The notes under the pieces: model-generated | What the model saw: the letters and a program-made list of their open reading frames with translations, nothing else | Told to the model about the DNA's origin: nothing | Databases searched by the model: none | Position numbers and translations under genes: made by a program | DNA from: Girardinichthys multiradiatus | Taxonomy: Eukaryota > Chordata > Actinopteri > Cyprinodontiformes > Goodeidae | Assembly: GCF_021462225.1 (NCBI RefSeq) | Contig: NC_061795.1 | Location: 46,774,880-46,838,879, forward strand | Length of the DNA: 64,000 bases | Reading direction: 5' to 3' | Part shown: one piece after another, positions 45,792 through 59,039 of the stretch | How positions within the stretch are numbered: position 1 is the stretch's first letter | Layout of the letters: every line of letters starts with the position of its first letter

Positions 45792-48569
45792 TTAGGTGTA
45801 ATTAGGTGAACAGATGAAAAGAGGAAGAATAAACAGATTAAGAAAGAGAAGGATGAGAAAAATGGAGAAATTTTCATGTTAACAGCAAGTAAACAAAAGT
45901 GCAAAGATTTACACAATAACATATTTCCTGTTAAAAGTTCAGCGAAAGAGTGACCAGAGAACACAGAGGGAAACTTTTTTCTGCAGAATTAATGCTTCAA
46001 CATTTTTCGCAATGTTTTTTGCATTCATTGGTCTCACACTCAAACAGTGTCCATTTTACTTGTTTACGGAAATCCTTTGCAATAAATAATTACGACGGAG
46101 GAAAAAAATCCAAAAAGAAGCAAGAGGAAGAGTAGAAGCAAAGAACAAAACCAACAATAATAAACTTCCTCTTTCTAATAAACTTTTCAATATTCTGGAA
46201 AAACATTTTAGGTGGACAAATAATCACACATGTGCGGTTGCTTACGTGGTGCTTTATTATCATTGTCTCATGTATAAATACAATGTTCAATAAATTATCA
46301 ACACAGAGAAGAAGTCACAGCACTGTTTAGCACTTGCACACATACAGTATATACACATCCACATACAGTTTGTGCAGGTTTTGCAGTACCTGGACAGTGT
46401 TTACAGTGTTGATTGATTTAGACACAGAGTTAACTTGTGGTAACAGGAGGGTTGGATGCCAATTCAGTGTGAGCATGATGAGAAAAGGCACATTCGACGT
46501 ACCAAGAGAGTTAAATGTGCCTCCTGGAGTAGCCTACTTCCCTGCAGCCGGGTGCTCTGCAGCTCCACGGCTTCTCTTCGCTTCCTGCAGCAGAGCGAGC
46601 TTCTACTCGGCTCAGCAAAGTTCTAATGACGGCAAAGTGGCAACTGAAAATCATGAGATTGCTCATAAGGGCATGCAAGCAAAATCAGAATGGAAGGTTG
46701 TCTCAATCCAACAATCAACAATTGACACTTTGTTTTAGTGCTTCATCTGGCAACCACTGTGGCATCTCAGCAGCTTGTTATGCCACTGTTGGTGGACAAA
46801 AACCGAAATATGGGACAAGGTTTACACAGAACAAATACAAAGATCCTTGCTTGTACAGCCTCAGACTACATTGCCCACAAACCCCTCTTTATCTGTAGCC
46901 TACACAGACCAGATATTTACAATCAAAGATCAAGCTAAAGTTTTTTGGCCATATTATTGGGTCTTGGCTGATAGACCCCAACACACCTGTCTATGCAGGC
47001 TCATTATTCTTCTGGCATCAGTCCTGTCTTCATCCTACAAACTCCTAATTGCTTTAGTGCTACAGTGAGACACTTCATTTTAAAGAAACAATTGAAAGTT
47101 CTGGGAGGTCAAGCTGAATGAACAACCCACACTGTCAAGCACCCTGGGCCCTTAAGAAATGTTGGCTCTTCTCTGTAAATTAAACACTTTCTATTATGTA
47201 CAGATTAGCTAAACTCAAACCTTGCATTAATTTTAAAGATGTAAATTGAAGTTGTTTTTGGAGGAAAAACCAAGCTCTAAAAAGAAAACCTAAAAAAAAG
47301 GTTTTCACTAAAAGATTCTTAATTTGAAACAATGGGTTTTTGGTCTATTTCCACATGCAATGTAGCCTTTTGTAACAATAAGTGGCTTTATCTGTTATTG
47401 CTAAAGACAGCATAAGAAGTCTTTGTGTTTGTGTGTCAGTTCTTGACTTGTCCTTCAGGTTTGGTATTTCAAGTTAAAACTTCTGAAAGACAGAATTTTA
47501 TTTTATTAAAAATAGGCATAATTACTGAACTTGGCTAAAGACACAAAATCAAAAAGGAAAACGTAAGAACTTTTGTGAATCCTGACAGGTCATATTCAAC
47601 TTGCATTTAACTAAAACATACTGTCCGGGCTAAACTAGATATTGAAGTTCTTGTTCTCCTTGAAATTCAGCAATCAGTGACTACAGTCGAGTATGATATC
47701 TTTGGCAGAAAACCAGCAGCATTTTTAGAATGCCAGTGCACCAAATAAATATCTATATAGTGAAAAGAAAAACTAATGCTGCACTCCAATCCTACGTCTA
47801 CCCCCATCACACTAATGCATATCTGGCTTTGATTTATTGGTATATGAAGCCGTGAGGCCATAGGAAAATAACACTACAACATTGCCTTCCTATGCATTCC
47901 TACACTGCAGCACACACAATTCAATCACCAGCTAAACCAGGACTATGCCACATGTATTTCAGCCATGCAACATGGGCATTGGAGCTCAAATACACCATGT
48001 ATACCACAAATGTGTGCCATTGCTACAGAATCAACACAACTATGACTCAAGCGCAGCAACAATGACTCAGTAATAATAGTTAATAATCTCACGACACACT
48101 ACCCAGATGCTTCACTCACCTTGGCATGCTTTATGTTTGAAACTAAAAGTGAAAAAAGAACGAAAATGACCACCAGAAGGTGTATTTCTGGTTAAAAAAA
48201 GTAATTGCTTTCTCACTAACCCTGCTTTCAAATTACAACAATGCTGAACCATGTATAGAACATAGCAACACCAGCGATCGTAACCCTCCTAAAGGTTTTA
48301 CTCTCAGTAAAACGTGTTGTTTTTGAACAAGATCATTTAGTGTTTGAATACAGAAAATCTGTTACTAATAGTAGTAGTTAAACTAGTCACTGACCACAAC
48401 ATGTTGAAATTCCCTCTAAATTTCTGAACTGCATCTGAAACTAGTTTAATTTGGTTGTAACATAACTTACAGGTTTGGATTCTGGCAGTTGGAGTGCAGC
48501 ATAAGAGCCACGTTTCCCTGTAATATAAGGTCAATATAGGATGTATTTTAAAAAAAGGATATCTGTATT

Positions 48570-48695
48570 TGGTGCCTTGTGACAGACCAGCAGTCTGGGT
48601 GTACCTGGCCTCTCATCTACTGACCGTCTGAGACAGATACTAGCCCTTCTATGACCCTGCATAGATTAAATATAAAAAGGATGTATGGACAGATG
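48570..48695 (+). repeat. 5'-truncated SINE tail
   Basis: 'gacagaccagcagtctgggt', then 'gtacctggcctctcatctac' and 'gatactagcccttctatgac', ending 'aaaaaggatgtatggacaga', is the 3' part of the first SINE family, diverged. Confidence 0.55.
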
Positions 48696-50275
48696 TTTGG
48701 CTCAGAGATTTACTTTCAGTTTCTCTATTTAAGCAGAAAAAAGCACTAAGAGAACCTAGCTGATAAAAGTTGGATGGAAACAACAAGGTTTGCATCAGAC
48801 TGATTGTATAAAATGTTTATTAGTTAACATTATTGCAGCTTAGACCAAAGAGAGCACAATGATCCTTATTAGCCAAGCTTAGCTTTAAGTTTAAAAGCTA
48901 AATATTGCTTCTAAAGTTTAGTTTATATGGCAACAACTGTGCTTGTTAGCTTGTGTTGTTAGCTGCTTTTTAGCCATCTTTCATAACTTTCACAGCTATA
49001 ACCAGACTCCAATTCCGAAATGAGCTTTAGAACATTCTGACACGTGTATCTTTATGAATTCTGCTTCAACGACATGTTGGTCCTGTGCTTGATGTCGTAA
49101 TGTTTTAGACATTGGCTTTACATTGAGAGAGCGTCCCACTGAGTAGCAAAAAGAGCCCTGGCAATGATCATGAATGGTATAAACGGCTTAAATACATAGA
49201 TATAATTCAGCCAATAATTCAACATTCAAGGCTCTCAAGGCACAATTTTTGAAGAAAACAAAAAGCAAATAAATTGCTGCAATTTATGAAGCCAATTAAA
49301 ATCCAGGATGAGAAATGTCCATTAGTTTTCTAGATAAAAAGTGCTTTTTTACAATATTCTGCCAAAGTAGAGACCAGCCCTTTATCAGCTCTTATTTATG
49401 GTCATCCTCAAATACCTCAGGATAAAATTAACAACAGAAAGTCACTTCACTTAAAACATCTGCTTTAAATATTTAGCTGTGCTTTCAGCCTAACTGTGCT
49501 CACATTGTATATGCTATGGTGGGCTGAATTATAGATGTGAATACATAATTTCCTCTGTGGTTAAAATATCATGAACTGGTGAACTGTTGTTGTGGAAACT
49601 TGGTTCTTGTAGGTTCCTGCAGTAATCCCTCAATTTATCCAGGTTATAAGACCAACCATCCAAAGCTTTTAAATGCCTTTAGGCTTTGATTTGGGAATCA
49701 AAGGGATCAGCGGGAGCGATGCTAAGAGTTTACCACTCAGAGGAGCAGGGACAATAAAAGCTACACTAAAGTGACTTAACTGCATGACGTCTTGGTAACA
49801 GCAATAACACAATGTTCACAATACATTAGATATTCTAAGATATCTGCAAAGACATTTCAGTACTGCAAAACAATTAACTTAAACCAAAGATAAACAAAAT
49901 GCTTTAAACTGCAGATCACAAACTGTTACCCTTTTACAGTAACTGATTTGGACGTACAAAACAACCCATTAGGTAATTATGGTTATGTGAATGTTATGAA
50001 AAAACTGAGGGGTAAACTATTAATACGGTTGAAGAACAGTTGAAAAATATCTCATTTTAAGCGCCGCCTAAAGCAAACTGAGGGGATAGAGCTCAAACAG
50101 TGTGTTGTCACTGTCTGCCCTGAGGCAAATAAAAATGTAGACTGCATTTATCATCATCAGTGTGAACTGGAGCTTACAGAACTCCATGTGCATAGAACAT
50201 TTAGCGGGACATTTTTCTCCAACCGTCTACCGCTGGCTGCTCCTTTGTGCTAGAATGAGAGGCAGCATAAGCAGG

Positions 50276-50337
50276 TAGCAGCAACTGCAGCAACTGCAGC
50301 AGCAGCAGCAACCAAAACAGCAACGGCAGCAGCAGCT
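50276..50337. repeat. CAG-rich tract
   Basis: Imperfect CAG/CAA/CTG-containing triplets (gcagcaactgcagcaactgc, agcagcagcagcaacc, ggcagcagcagc) in the gnao1 interval. On the gene strand it is CTG-rich. It is not in a recognised exon. Confidence 0.75.
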
Positions 50338-52096
50338 ACACAAAAGATAACAATTCAAGCTGTCTTAAACGAAAAAAATAAAACATGCTGCAGCTGGACT
50401 GTTTAAACTGGAGAAAAAAAATAAAAACAGATAGCTGAATGAAAAATATTACTTGGGTACCTAAACAAAAACAAACAAAAAAACAACAAACTGTGTTCAT
50501 AGACTGCCATCCTGTTTTCCAGACTTTTCTGGGTAATTTTAGTAAAATTAAAAGAAAATAACGTTTTTTAAGCAAAGTTTAATATGATAAGATTTTTAAA
50601 TGAACAATACTAATACTGTAATAACTAACTACTTTTTAATACATTATGTATTTGTATTAGTAAGCAGTTTTTTTTATTTTGAGCCCATAGTGGCTCAAAT
50701 GGCTACAAAAACAACCCATCTTCATAGAGAAGAAGAGATATCCTGCTTTAAAGTCTGAATTCAGCTTTCATTTGAAAAACATACAATTATCCCCCGATTC
50801 CCCAGGTCCAGACTACTTTCTGTAAGGTAAAAAAAAAAAACAATTACTAAATAGTAAATAGTTTTTCTATTTAATGTACAGAACCACCAAATAAAAAACA
50901 TATCAAGAATAAAATTATTATTATCCATTCTACCAAGAGATGATCCTCAAAAATGATACATCCTTCAAAACTATTCAAACAGCAAATCATGATTCTTTCG
51001 CACAAACAGCAGATTTTCTGGTTGCCCAAACAACCACAATCCATCTGATGCTTTTAGCTGCAAATGATGGTAACATTTGGCAAAGGAAGGTGTTGTGACA
51101 TTTAAAAAACCCAAGGGCCTTCAGTACATGTGTGTGCACTTGCTTGTGCTGGTGTGTGTGTGTTAGTTTAAAAGGGTAGACAGGTGCCTTGTGGGTAATT
51201 AATCCACAGATACTGACTCCACCACTGCACCCGTGAGCTGATGTTGTCTCTAACACAACACATACACAAATGCAGGCAAGTTTGCACGCTGACCTTTCCT
51301 GCTCTGTTACATGACACACACACACACACACTGGTAACTGTATGCAATATGCAAACACACAGACACAGAAAATCCACATGCAGACTCATGAGCAGCCTCG
51401 GGGAGCTCTCCGTCTCTAATTAGGAAATTTGGCAAACATGCGGAAAGACAAGCTGATGATGTCATCATACATTTTTAAAAGATGCACCCTCACTGTCTGA
51501 GTGTTGCAGGATGGAGTGGAGAACAATGTGTCATGTGCAATGAAATAAAATTTAACAAGGAGGGCTGAATGCAGTAAATCTGCTCAAATCAGACAGTTCA
51601 AACCGAGTCAACTTTCAAGATGATTCCGCTAAACCTTCCAAAACATAATCTTTTTAATAATTGTTTTCATTCAGACCCCACAATGCACCAACCCTTCAAT
51701 CTGAAACCAAATCACAACCATCTACACTCTCCAGGATAAAATCTTTTAAAACTCACCTCTGGTCTTTTACAGTGGACAGTAGGAATATAACAGAGAGCAG
51801 CCACAGATAATGGCTGTGGTATTGGGGCTGGATGAAATCGATGCTTCCATCCAGCCACTACCTTAGAACTGTCTGGCTGAGTCAGCACAACAATTTGTAG
51901 CACTTTGTTTTAAGTGGTTTTATAATGGATCTGTGCACACTGCAACATGAATCCTGTGGAGAAGAGACCATGATGGGAACGTCCTCCCAGCACAGATCCT
52001 GTTTTCCTCTCTTTACATTATCATTTTTTTTATAAATTAAACAACACAAAAAGACATAAGATGATTATGCAATTAGGAATATTAGAGCTAAAAATA

Positions 52097-52102
52097 TTTA
52101 TT
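52097..52102 (-). terminator. gnao1: Candidate poly(A) signal AATAAA for gnao1 isoform 2
   Basis: The plus strand TTTATT gives AATAAA on the gene strand, about 0.9 kb after the exon 8B stop. The motif is short and the surroundings AT-rich, so this is a weak candidate. Confidence 0.25.
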
Positions 52103-52994
52103 TTCAATCAGAAAAGCACCTTATGTCAACACAGTGAGATTTTTAATAATAATGCCTATTTTCTTCAATTATTGTTGGTTTTCAATTACCTTCCAAAGTA
52201 CCATCTCTCATATCAGGCAAAAGTGCTTTAATCCTTATAAATATAGTGACTAATTTATATTCTATGTCCAAATAATACATCTGTTCTCCCCATGCAATTT
52301 AGATTTTCTGTAATTCATTGGCAGCTGTTTTATCCACCAATGACTTCACACTGAGTTAACAATGTGGAGAGTATTTAGATCCCAGTAACCATGGATGTTA
52401 AACTATATAGAGATATGATAGCTAAAGTAACAGAGTTCCAATTATAAGATGGAAAACCACAAAGATATTCCCAATGTTGTCTCCAGAGACCAGGCTAACT
52501 GCTGTTACAAAATAAGACCAGCTCTCAATCACTGTAGTAATGACATGCAAACTCTTAGTAGTGCAAATAATCTGTCTATCATAGGAGCTATGTTACACAT
52601 ACAGCTTCCATGTTGGATTTTGACCTCTGGATTGGTGAGGAACCTGGTAGAATGCAGCATTATCAGAAGCAATGTAAACTGCTTCTCCAGCAAGTTTGTT
52701 TCAAGGCCAGAAAGCCCTTCTCACTAGTCATCTGGGATCAGAAACAACACAGTATGCAAGGAAAGAGGTCAAGAACTAAACAAGGCAAAGATATAAGCAG
52801 AAGTTTCAACCAACCAAAGAGTTAAATCAAGCTGGACCAATGGTCTGCTCTGTAGTAAAGGAGGACATCATGAACACAGCTCAGGCACCACCATTTGACC
52901 AACTGTCACAGGATGACACCAACTGAATCGGTCCCACATGGCAACATAACAAGGTACCACAGAAATAAAAGCATCCGCCACTCCTTCAGCAGCA

Positions 52995-53182
52995 TCAGTA
53001 CAAGCCGCAGCCCCTCAGGTTGGTGGCTATGATGACGTCTGTGACAGAATCAAAGACAAACTGGATGTTGTTGGTGTCTGTGGCGCAGGTCACGTGCGAG
53101 TACACCTCCTTGCTGGGGGACTTATTCTTGCCTTCATACTGAGACTTGATGTAGGCGATTCCTTCTTCGTAATTGTCCGGAC
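52995..53182 (-). CDS. gnao1: gnao1 exon 8B, alternative C-terminal exon (isoform 2)
   Basis: Second version of the last coding exon: (G)[19 protein letters not shown] ... [22 protein letters not shown]. Its length (188 bp) and entry phase (1) are identical to exon 8A, with 42 of 61 residues the same. The TCATD motif and the pertussis-toxin Cys are retained. The QFVF and DVII pattern is diagnostic of the alpha-o2 type. At position -8 from the end it has T where exon 8A has N and, as I recall, mammalian alpha-o2 has K. The acceptor is AACTGCAG (53190-53183). It pairs with exon 7B, 3.07 kb upstream. Because it carries its own stop, it needs its own 3'UTR and poly(A) site. Confidence 0.96.
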
Positions 53183-56100
53183 CTGCAGTTGGGACACACA
53201 CACAGACACAGGACATTAACCTTTTAGATCTGTGGGCCGTCCCCCGTTTTTCCTCCATCAGCACTATTTTGTGATCTTTTCTGAAAACAGAACCTTTGGA
53301 TCTCGAGCTCAGCAAACAATCTGCTGAGGTGTGCTGAGCTCACCGCCAGCCAGGCTTTAATAAATATGATGCATGCCCAACTTTCTGAGACAAACTGGAA
53401 CTATGAGTTTGGTCCAATAAATGGAAAGTGATGGACAGTAATATGTCCTGTTATTGTTGCTGCAGTGTGCTGGTTTTTCTGTATTACTAATATAATCCAG
53501 TCAGCAGCTACAGTTTGACACTCTGACAGTTCTGACAACCTGAAGCTGAAAACGCTGGAACCATTATGTTTACAGTCAGTGTGATGATCAGTTTAACACC
53601 AGAGCCAAATCCACTGTGTATCCTTTCAGTTCCACTTCATAATTAGCTGTTAGTGTGAGTGCTGCCTTCTGCCAGCTCTTGGCTTGCTTTCCTTTGTTCT
53701 CATGCTTTTCAGATGAGTCTGATCTCAGTGACTGGAGTCCTTTTTGGTCCAAGCATCGCTAACGTCTCAGTGGCTCTCGGCCATTAGCAGCACTGTCTGT
53801 CTGCTTCAGCAGGAACTTGGTCGGAGTCCGGTTAGTGGGAAGATATGAAGAGGAAGGGAAGGGACAGCTTTAGAATTCCAATCCCTTCTTTCTCATAGTC
53901 TTGCTGCTTTTTGTCTTTCTGTACCCTTCTTTCCCACAGTCAGTTTTTTCCCCCAGATTTCCTCTCCCTGGACCCAGGAAAAACTGATTCCGTTTTTGGG
54001 TGCTAATTTTCCAACCTCTGTAACTCTCGTCCTTGGTTAGTTTCATACTTTGAGTTGATCTGTTTTGCCACTTAGTTATTCATTACTTTGGAGCTAACAC
54101 CAGCCTTCAGCTCAGTTGTCTAAAATTGTGCAGAACTTTTACTCCCTTTTGGTCTAAATCAGCGACTGTAAATGCTCTAGATGTGCAGATCTTTGTTAGC
54201 TGTAGAAAAGTAACCTGCTGAACCTTTTATGGGTGACATGGCTGGATTAACTGCTGCATGAAAGTCTCAAGACTGTTATGCATTTGGGGTCTTTGTGCTT
54301 TTTGAGCCTTGATTAAGATTAAATGTAACACTATATTTGTGCTTGTAAAGCAGTAATGAAGACAGGTGAAGGAACCATATATTAGCATCTAGACAGCACT
54401 GAAAAATAAAGTGTGGACCAACTGTTAAAAATTTTAATCTTTTTGGGGGGTTGGTGCTGCGGTTCAGCATCCCTAAAGCCCACTTTTTCAAGTATCTGCA
54501 ACTTTGACATATTTTGGGGGTTTGTTGGGTTGTTGGGGTTGGGTCCGCTACCTCGGTTCCCCAAAGCGCAGAGCCATTAGAAAAACATATGGGAAAAAGA
54601 GTTATGGGAAAGGACATGAAGTACCTCTGAAGTAGCTTATTCTATGTTGATTCAGACTCTTGGTAATGGGTCCATTGTAGCTCTAAAAAAGACATGAGAA
54701 GGGGATCTGAACTTGACACTTATTGAGGATTGGAACAGAATTTGTAGGTTCAGGTAGTTTCAAGGGATGTTAGAGTACGCCTTATTCAATTCAAAATTAT
54801 GCATCGTTTTTACTGGACTCCTAGATTATCAAGATTAGGATTATCGTCCACTCCACACTGTTGCCAATGTAACTCTGAGGAAGGTACCTTAATTCTTGTT
54901 TTATGGTCATGTCACACAGTCCAACAATTCTGGACCAATGTTTTCGATAATCTATGTGAGATTACTGAATTTCAAATTTCATTTATTCCTAGATTGTTTG
55001 TTTCGAAAGTTCATTCAGTTCTGACAGGACAGGATTAGCATTTGAAAAAATGTCATAAACGACTGGGTAGACTGGATATATATGAAGCAAAATGGTGTAA
55101 ATATTTGGCTTTATTAGAAGGTCACTAAAAGGTGTTGGGTGGTGAAAGACGCCTTGGTTTCAGTAAATTGTGTATAAATATATAACTGTGCTTCTTCTTA
55201 TTTTTACATGCAGGTCATGTTTTTATTATTATTTTGATCGTGGTGTCTGTTAACAGAATATCTCTTTAATGCATTTACTTTTTTGTACTGACTGTTTCTT
55301 GAATTATTTTCCGCGTCTTTTTGTTTTTCTTGCATTATGTCTTCATTGAAATGGTTAGTGTTGCTATGGTAGTTACGAGAAAGAGCAAAGGGGGTAGATG
55401 TTGGTAACACAGATTAACCCAACAAATTAACCCAAAAATTAAAATAAAATCCACAAGGAAATTAAAGGTCCCATTTCTAGGATGGAGAGCCATCTAGTGG
55501 TTTAAAGTGCAAAATGTAGGTAATTTAACACTTATTAAAGTGTTATTATTTTCCTGGTAATGTACTCCACAAAAATTCACAGCCTACTGAGCAACGGGTG
55601 CAGTTGTGGCTTTAATTCTAACTAAGCTGGTGGTTTAGATCAGTAGAATATAAAACATGCAACACAACAAAAAACATCCATAACATTTTAAAACTGGGAT
55701 GTTTGTTCTCTGCTTGCAGCCCCAGATCAGACACTTCTGCCTGCTGTGTTTTTGGATATATTTTCTTTTAGGTGTACTTTATTAATACATACGATACACA
55801 TGGTAATACAATGAGATAAACTAGAGTAGTCAAGCAGTGATAGTGGAGCTGCGGTTGTTTCAGTTCTTTATATCTGAAAAAAGTTGCAGTCATCTTTGGA
55901 CAGTTAGCGGATGATAGTTAACACTGATTTGGTTATAGGTCAGGGGAATTGTACCGTTTTCCTGAAGATTTTGAGGGATTGGCATCATCTTAGTAGAGGA
56001 TTGTGGAAATTGTACTTCAAAATCTGCTCAGCAGCTCTATCATTGTACAATGAATAACCTACACAACATGCATGTTTATTTTGTCTGAGATCAGTTAAGA

Positions 56101-56249
56101 AGCTCAATGATTTTGGAAAGTATTAAGCTTTAAATACAAGCTTTAAGACTAGGATTATCTGCTTTTTCTATAGGTTAGAAAAGTGGGCGACCTCCTAATG
56201 TTCAAACTAGGACCCAACATAAAATGAACATTCACTGCAAAGGATGTAC
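53183..56249 (-). other. gnao1: gnao1 intron between 7B and 8B
   Basis: A 3.07-kb intron containing an L1/Tx1-type LINE fragment (54.4-55.14 kb) and otherwise unassigned AT-rich sequence. Confidence 0.85.
54395..55140 (+). mobile_element. L1/Tx1-type LINE fragment (ORF2 C-terminal part)
   Basis: Frames on the plus strand read 'HFFKYLQL' near 54480-54510, then at 54799-55038 'MHRFYWTPRLSRLGLSSTPH' and 'CCQCNSEEGTLILVLWSCHT'. These match the conserved C-terminal region of fish L1/Tx1-clade ORF2 proteins ('HRFYWTP.RL..LGL.....C.RC....GT.IH.LW.C', a zinc-knuckle-like segment). The endonuclease and RT core are absent, so this is a 5'-truncated, frameshifted insertion antisense to gnao1. Confidence 0.8.
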
Positions 56250-56403
56250 CAGTGTATTCAGGGAAGCAGATGATCAGCGGAGACTTGACGATTTTGTTTT
56301 CGAACAGGTCCTTCTTGTTGAGGAAGAGGATGATGGAGGTGTCCTTAAACCACTTGTTGTTACAAATCGAGTCAAAGAGCTTCAGAGACTCGTGCATGCG
56401 GTT
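56250..56403 (-). CDS. gnao1: gnao1 exon 7B, G-alpha-o isoform 2
   Basis: Second version of exon 7: [19 protein letters not shown], then [19 protein letters not shown] and [13 protein letters not shown]. It has the same 154 bp and the same phases (0 in, 1 out) as 7A, with 43 of 51 residues identical. The K and W replacements (SLKLF, NKWF) are typical of the alpha-o2 exon. NKKD is intact. The acceptor is CTCTCGTAG (56412-56404) and the donor is GTACAT (56249-56244), weaker than the GTGAGA of exon 7A. This is the most upstream gnao1 exon in the window. Exons 1-6 were not found up to 64000. Confidence 0.96.
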
Positions 56404-57369
56404 CTACGAGAGAGAGATCAAAGGTCAAATAGGACAGAATAAAATAAGAAGACAGAAGAAACTCCAAACACCCAATGATAAGCAGCAGAACATTAGAACA
56501 TAATAATAAGCTTACAAAGGTCACATAATCTGAACTGAAGGGGGAACTGTGATGAAAGTTAAACCAAAAAGCAGAACAGAAGTTTCGAGGACTTCCTCTC
56601 ACAATCGCCGCCACAGTCTGTGCTCTGCATTTGTGTGTGTTTATATTTGTATCAGCATGCAACATACAGAAGTTATTAGTAACACTTACTGCCAGTGAGC
56701 TTAACAAAGCCATGCATATGTTGTGCTTGTGTGCTAGAGTCTGCTCTAACTGGATCTTGTTAAATTAAAAGATCACTTATTGAAAAAACCCTGTGAAGTT
56801 TTTGACCTTTAGAGGCGCTGCAGAGCCAGATTTTCTTATGCAACAACTGTTTGTTTAAAACTGACTACAGAAGATGAATCAGTCCAGTACTCCAGAACAC
56901 AGAAATGTCATGAAGAGCTTTCAAACACAGGTTTTTGGAAATGTTTTGGGAGTAGAAATGGAAAGAAATTAATTCTTGGGACCAAATCCCTCCCATATTG
57001 AATAATTCAGCAGCAGCTGAGGCAAGTGGTGTGCTGGCACCATAGAAAACTAAACGAAAACAAACAAAGTGATAACGATTAATTAAAAAATAGTATTAAT
57101 AATTAAAGACAGGTTACAATTATTCAATAACAAACCAGTATTTTACACAAAAACAGTGACATTTGCACCCACTCATCAAGTCATCACTTACTATAATTTC
57201 AAATTAGTTTGACGCTCCAATGATTTCTTTGAACCTTTGTTATTGGTTTGGATGGCATGAACAGATACATCTTCAATTTAATTTCAGGTTAAAGCGTTGA
57301 AAAAATTGGGAGTAATCTTATTTGTTCTTCATTATGTCCACTTTGGCAATGCACCTGTACCTCTGACAA
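56404..57369. other. gnao1: gnao1 intron upstream of 7B, no recognised feature
   Basis: Intronic by inference, because exon 7B needs an upstream exon 6 and none is seen here. No repeat family recognised. Confidence 0.5.
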
Positions 57370-57500
57370 TGCAGTTCAATTAAATTCAATTCAATTCAGT
57401 GTATTCACATTGCGACGATTCACAACAAATGTGTCAAGCCATTCTACAGATAAATTCAGTTTATATCAAACTTATATACAGAAATATACTGCATATCCAT
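57370..57500 (+). repeat. Teleost interspersed repeat, class unknown (copy 2)
   Basis: 'caattaaattcaattcaatt' followed by 'cttatatacagaaatatact' repeats the head and body of the 12.88-13.13 kb copy, in the same orientation. Confidence 0.5.
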
Positions 57501-57509
57501 TTCAATGCA

Positions 57510-58240
57510 TCCAAACCCTTCTTCAGAACTTGGATTGCCCATGTGGGCACCTGCAAAGTTCATTTAAGCTTGAAGGTGTTGATTTTGGAGCAGAAGCTTC
57601 TTTGCTTCTATCATTACTGCAAAACTGGCTATACCATGGACAGCGATACTGGTGATCCACTGGTTTGCAGGTCAAGGCAGGTTGGAGCCTTGGTGATTCC
57701 TGGGTGTTACTGAAACATCCTAACTATTTTCTATCATCTGAGGATGGCATTTTGGTTCAGATGGTTCAAATTTGGACACATTAAGGAGATCTAATCTCAA
57801 TGTTCCCAAACACAAATCGAAACTGGTTAAGATATGGATAAACCAGGATAACTTTATGCTTCTGTAATGGCCTTTTCCCAAAGCTTCAACCTAAACCTTT
57901 TTGATAGTTTGTGGAATATGCTTAAATGCTGGATCTAGGGCAGGAAACCAATCAACAGCCCCTTTTTCATTGCAGGGACTTAGAGCCAGCATCTGGGAGT
58001 TTGAAAGCCCTTTGCGCATTTCGACACAATGTTAGCCGAGTAATTTTATTTTCCTGGGTCCATACTTTCACAGATAAAAGGTCCTGGTCTAGGGTTAGGA
58101 CTTTACAGATTATGCTGGGACTGTTAAAGGAGCGGGTTTCTGTGCAGTAAGATATCCTACAATGTATTGGCCAAAAGGAGCGCTAAATGACAAAGGTGAG
58201 TGTAGTAATGTATTACTTTCATACCATTAATCTGCCAAAA
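57510..58240 (+). mobile_element. Tc1-like transposon relic
   Basis: 'gcccatgtgggcacctgcaa', 'cttgaaggtgttgattttgg', 'agcagaagcttctttgcttc', 'ccatggacagcgata', 'aatggccttttcccaaagct' and 'tttgtggaatatgcttaaat' correspond in order to a known fish Tc1 family. The last two encode the EWPSQSP and NLWNMLK-type stretch. The same family is at 36.96-37.45 kb. It is heavily mutated, with no intact transposase. Confidence 0.7.
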
Positions 58241-59039
58241 AAGTAGTTTTAAGATATTTTTAAACAAACTACACCAATTCTGGAAAAAAGGCTGGTGAAA
58301 TATCCACCGAGAATGATGCCACAAGCTTCTTCATGGCTATAAAATGCTGTGGTTTCAACTTCATAAGAGGCATTTAACAAATATTAATGAGTCTGTAGGT
58401 GTAGTTTTGACCTTGTGTGGGTTACAGAAATTCCATAATAAATTAAAACAAACTTGTTTTTACAAATTATTGCAGTTTTATGTTGTATAGTCACCTCACA
58501 CTGGAAAAGAATAATTCAGTAAATCAAAGTTCATAATAAAATGACAATGACGTCCATCATGAGTGGGTGAAAACATCTGACCAGAACTACTATACTATTA
58601 AATGTACTGATCACAACGATAAAACAACTCCACAGGGTCCTAATATAGCAATACATTGAAACATTAATAGCAGATGTAAATGCTGCTAAATTAATGTTGT
58701 GGCTGGTTTGGAGATAAAGTATGAAAACCTGTTTATTACATAAAACCAATATATGTCAGGATAATTTTTACTAGATTTTTTCTTTTACCAACTTTTCATG
58801 CTGAATTTATGTTTGCTATCTATTGTTGTCATTCTTGATTATTCTCATTGCATTAAAAGAAATCATGAGATAAGGAAACTAGCTGTTTCAGTGATTTTTC
58901 AATGTAATATTTAAATGTAAAGAACCTGATAAGGAAAACAGACAGATTCCTTCAAACAGTGAGCTGAAAGCAGTTTCTCTCTGGTTCTGATCCAACACAC
59001 TGCCTCGCTCCTAAAGAGGGAATGTGGGATTCATCAACC

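Noticed and set aside
46334..47068. Overlapping plus-strand frames up to 134 codons between gnao1 exons 8B and 7A
   Set aside because: No domain, no convincing splice or promoter context. Read as chance open frames in intron, though an unrecognised lineage-specific exon cannot be excluded.
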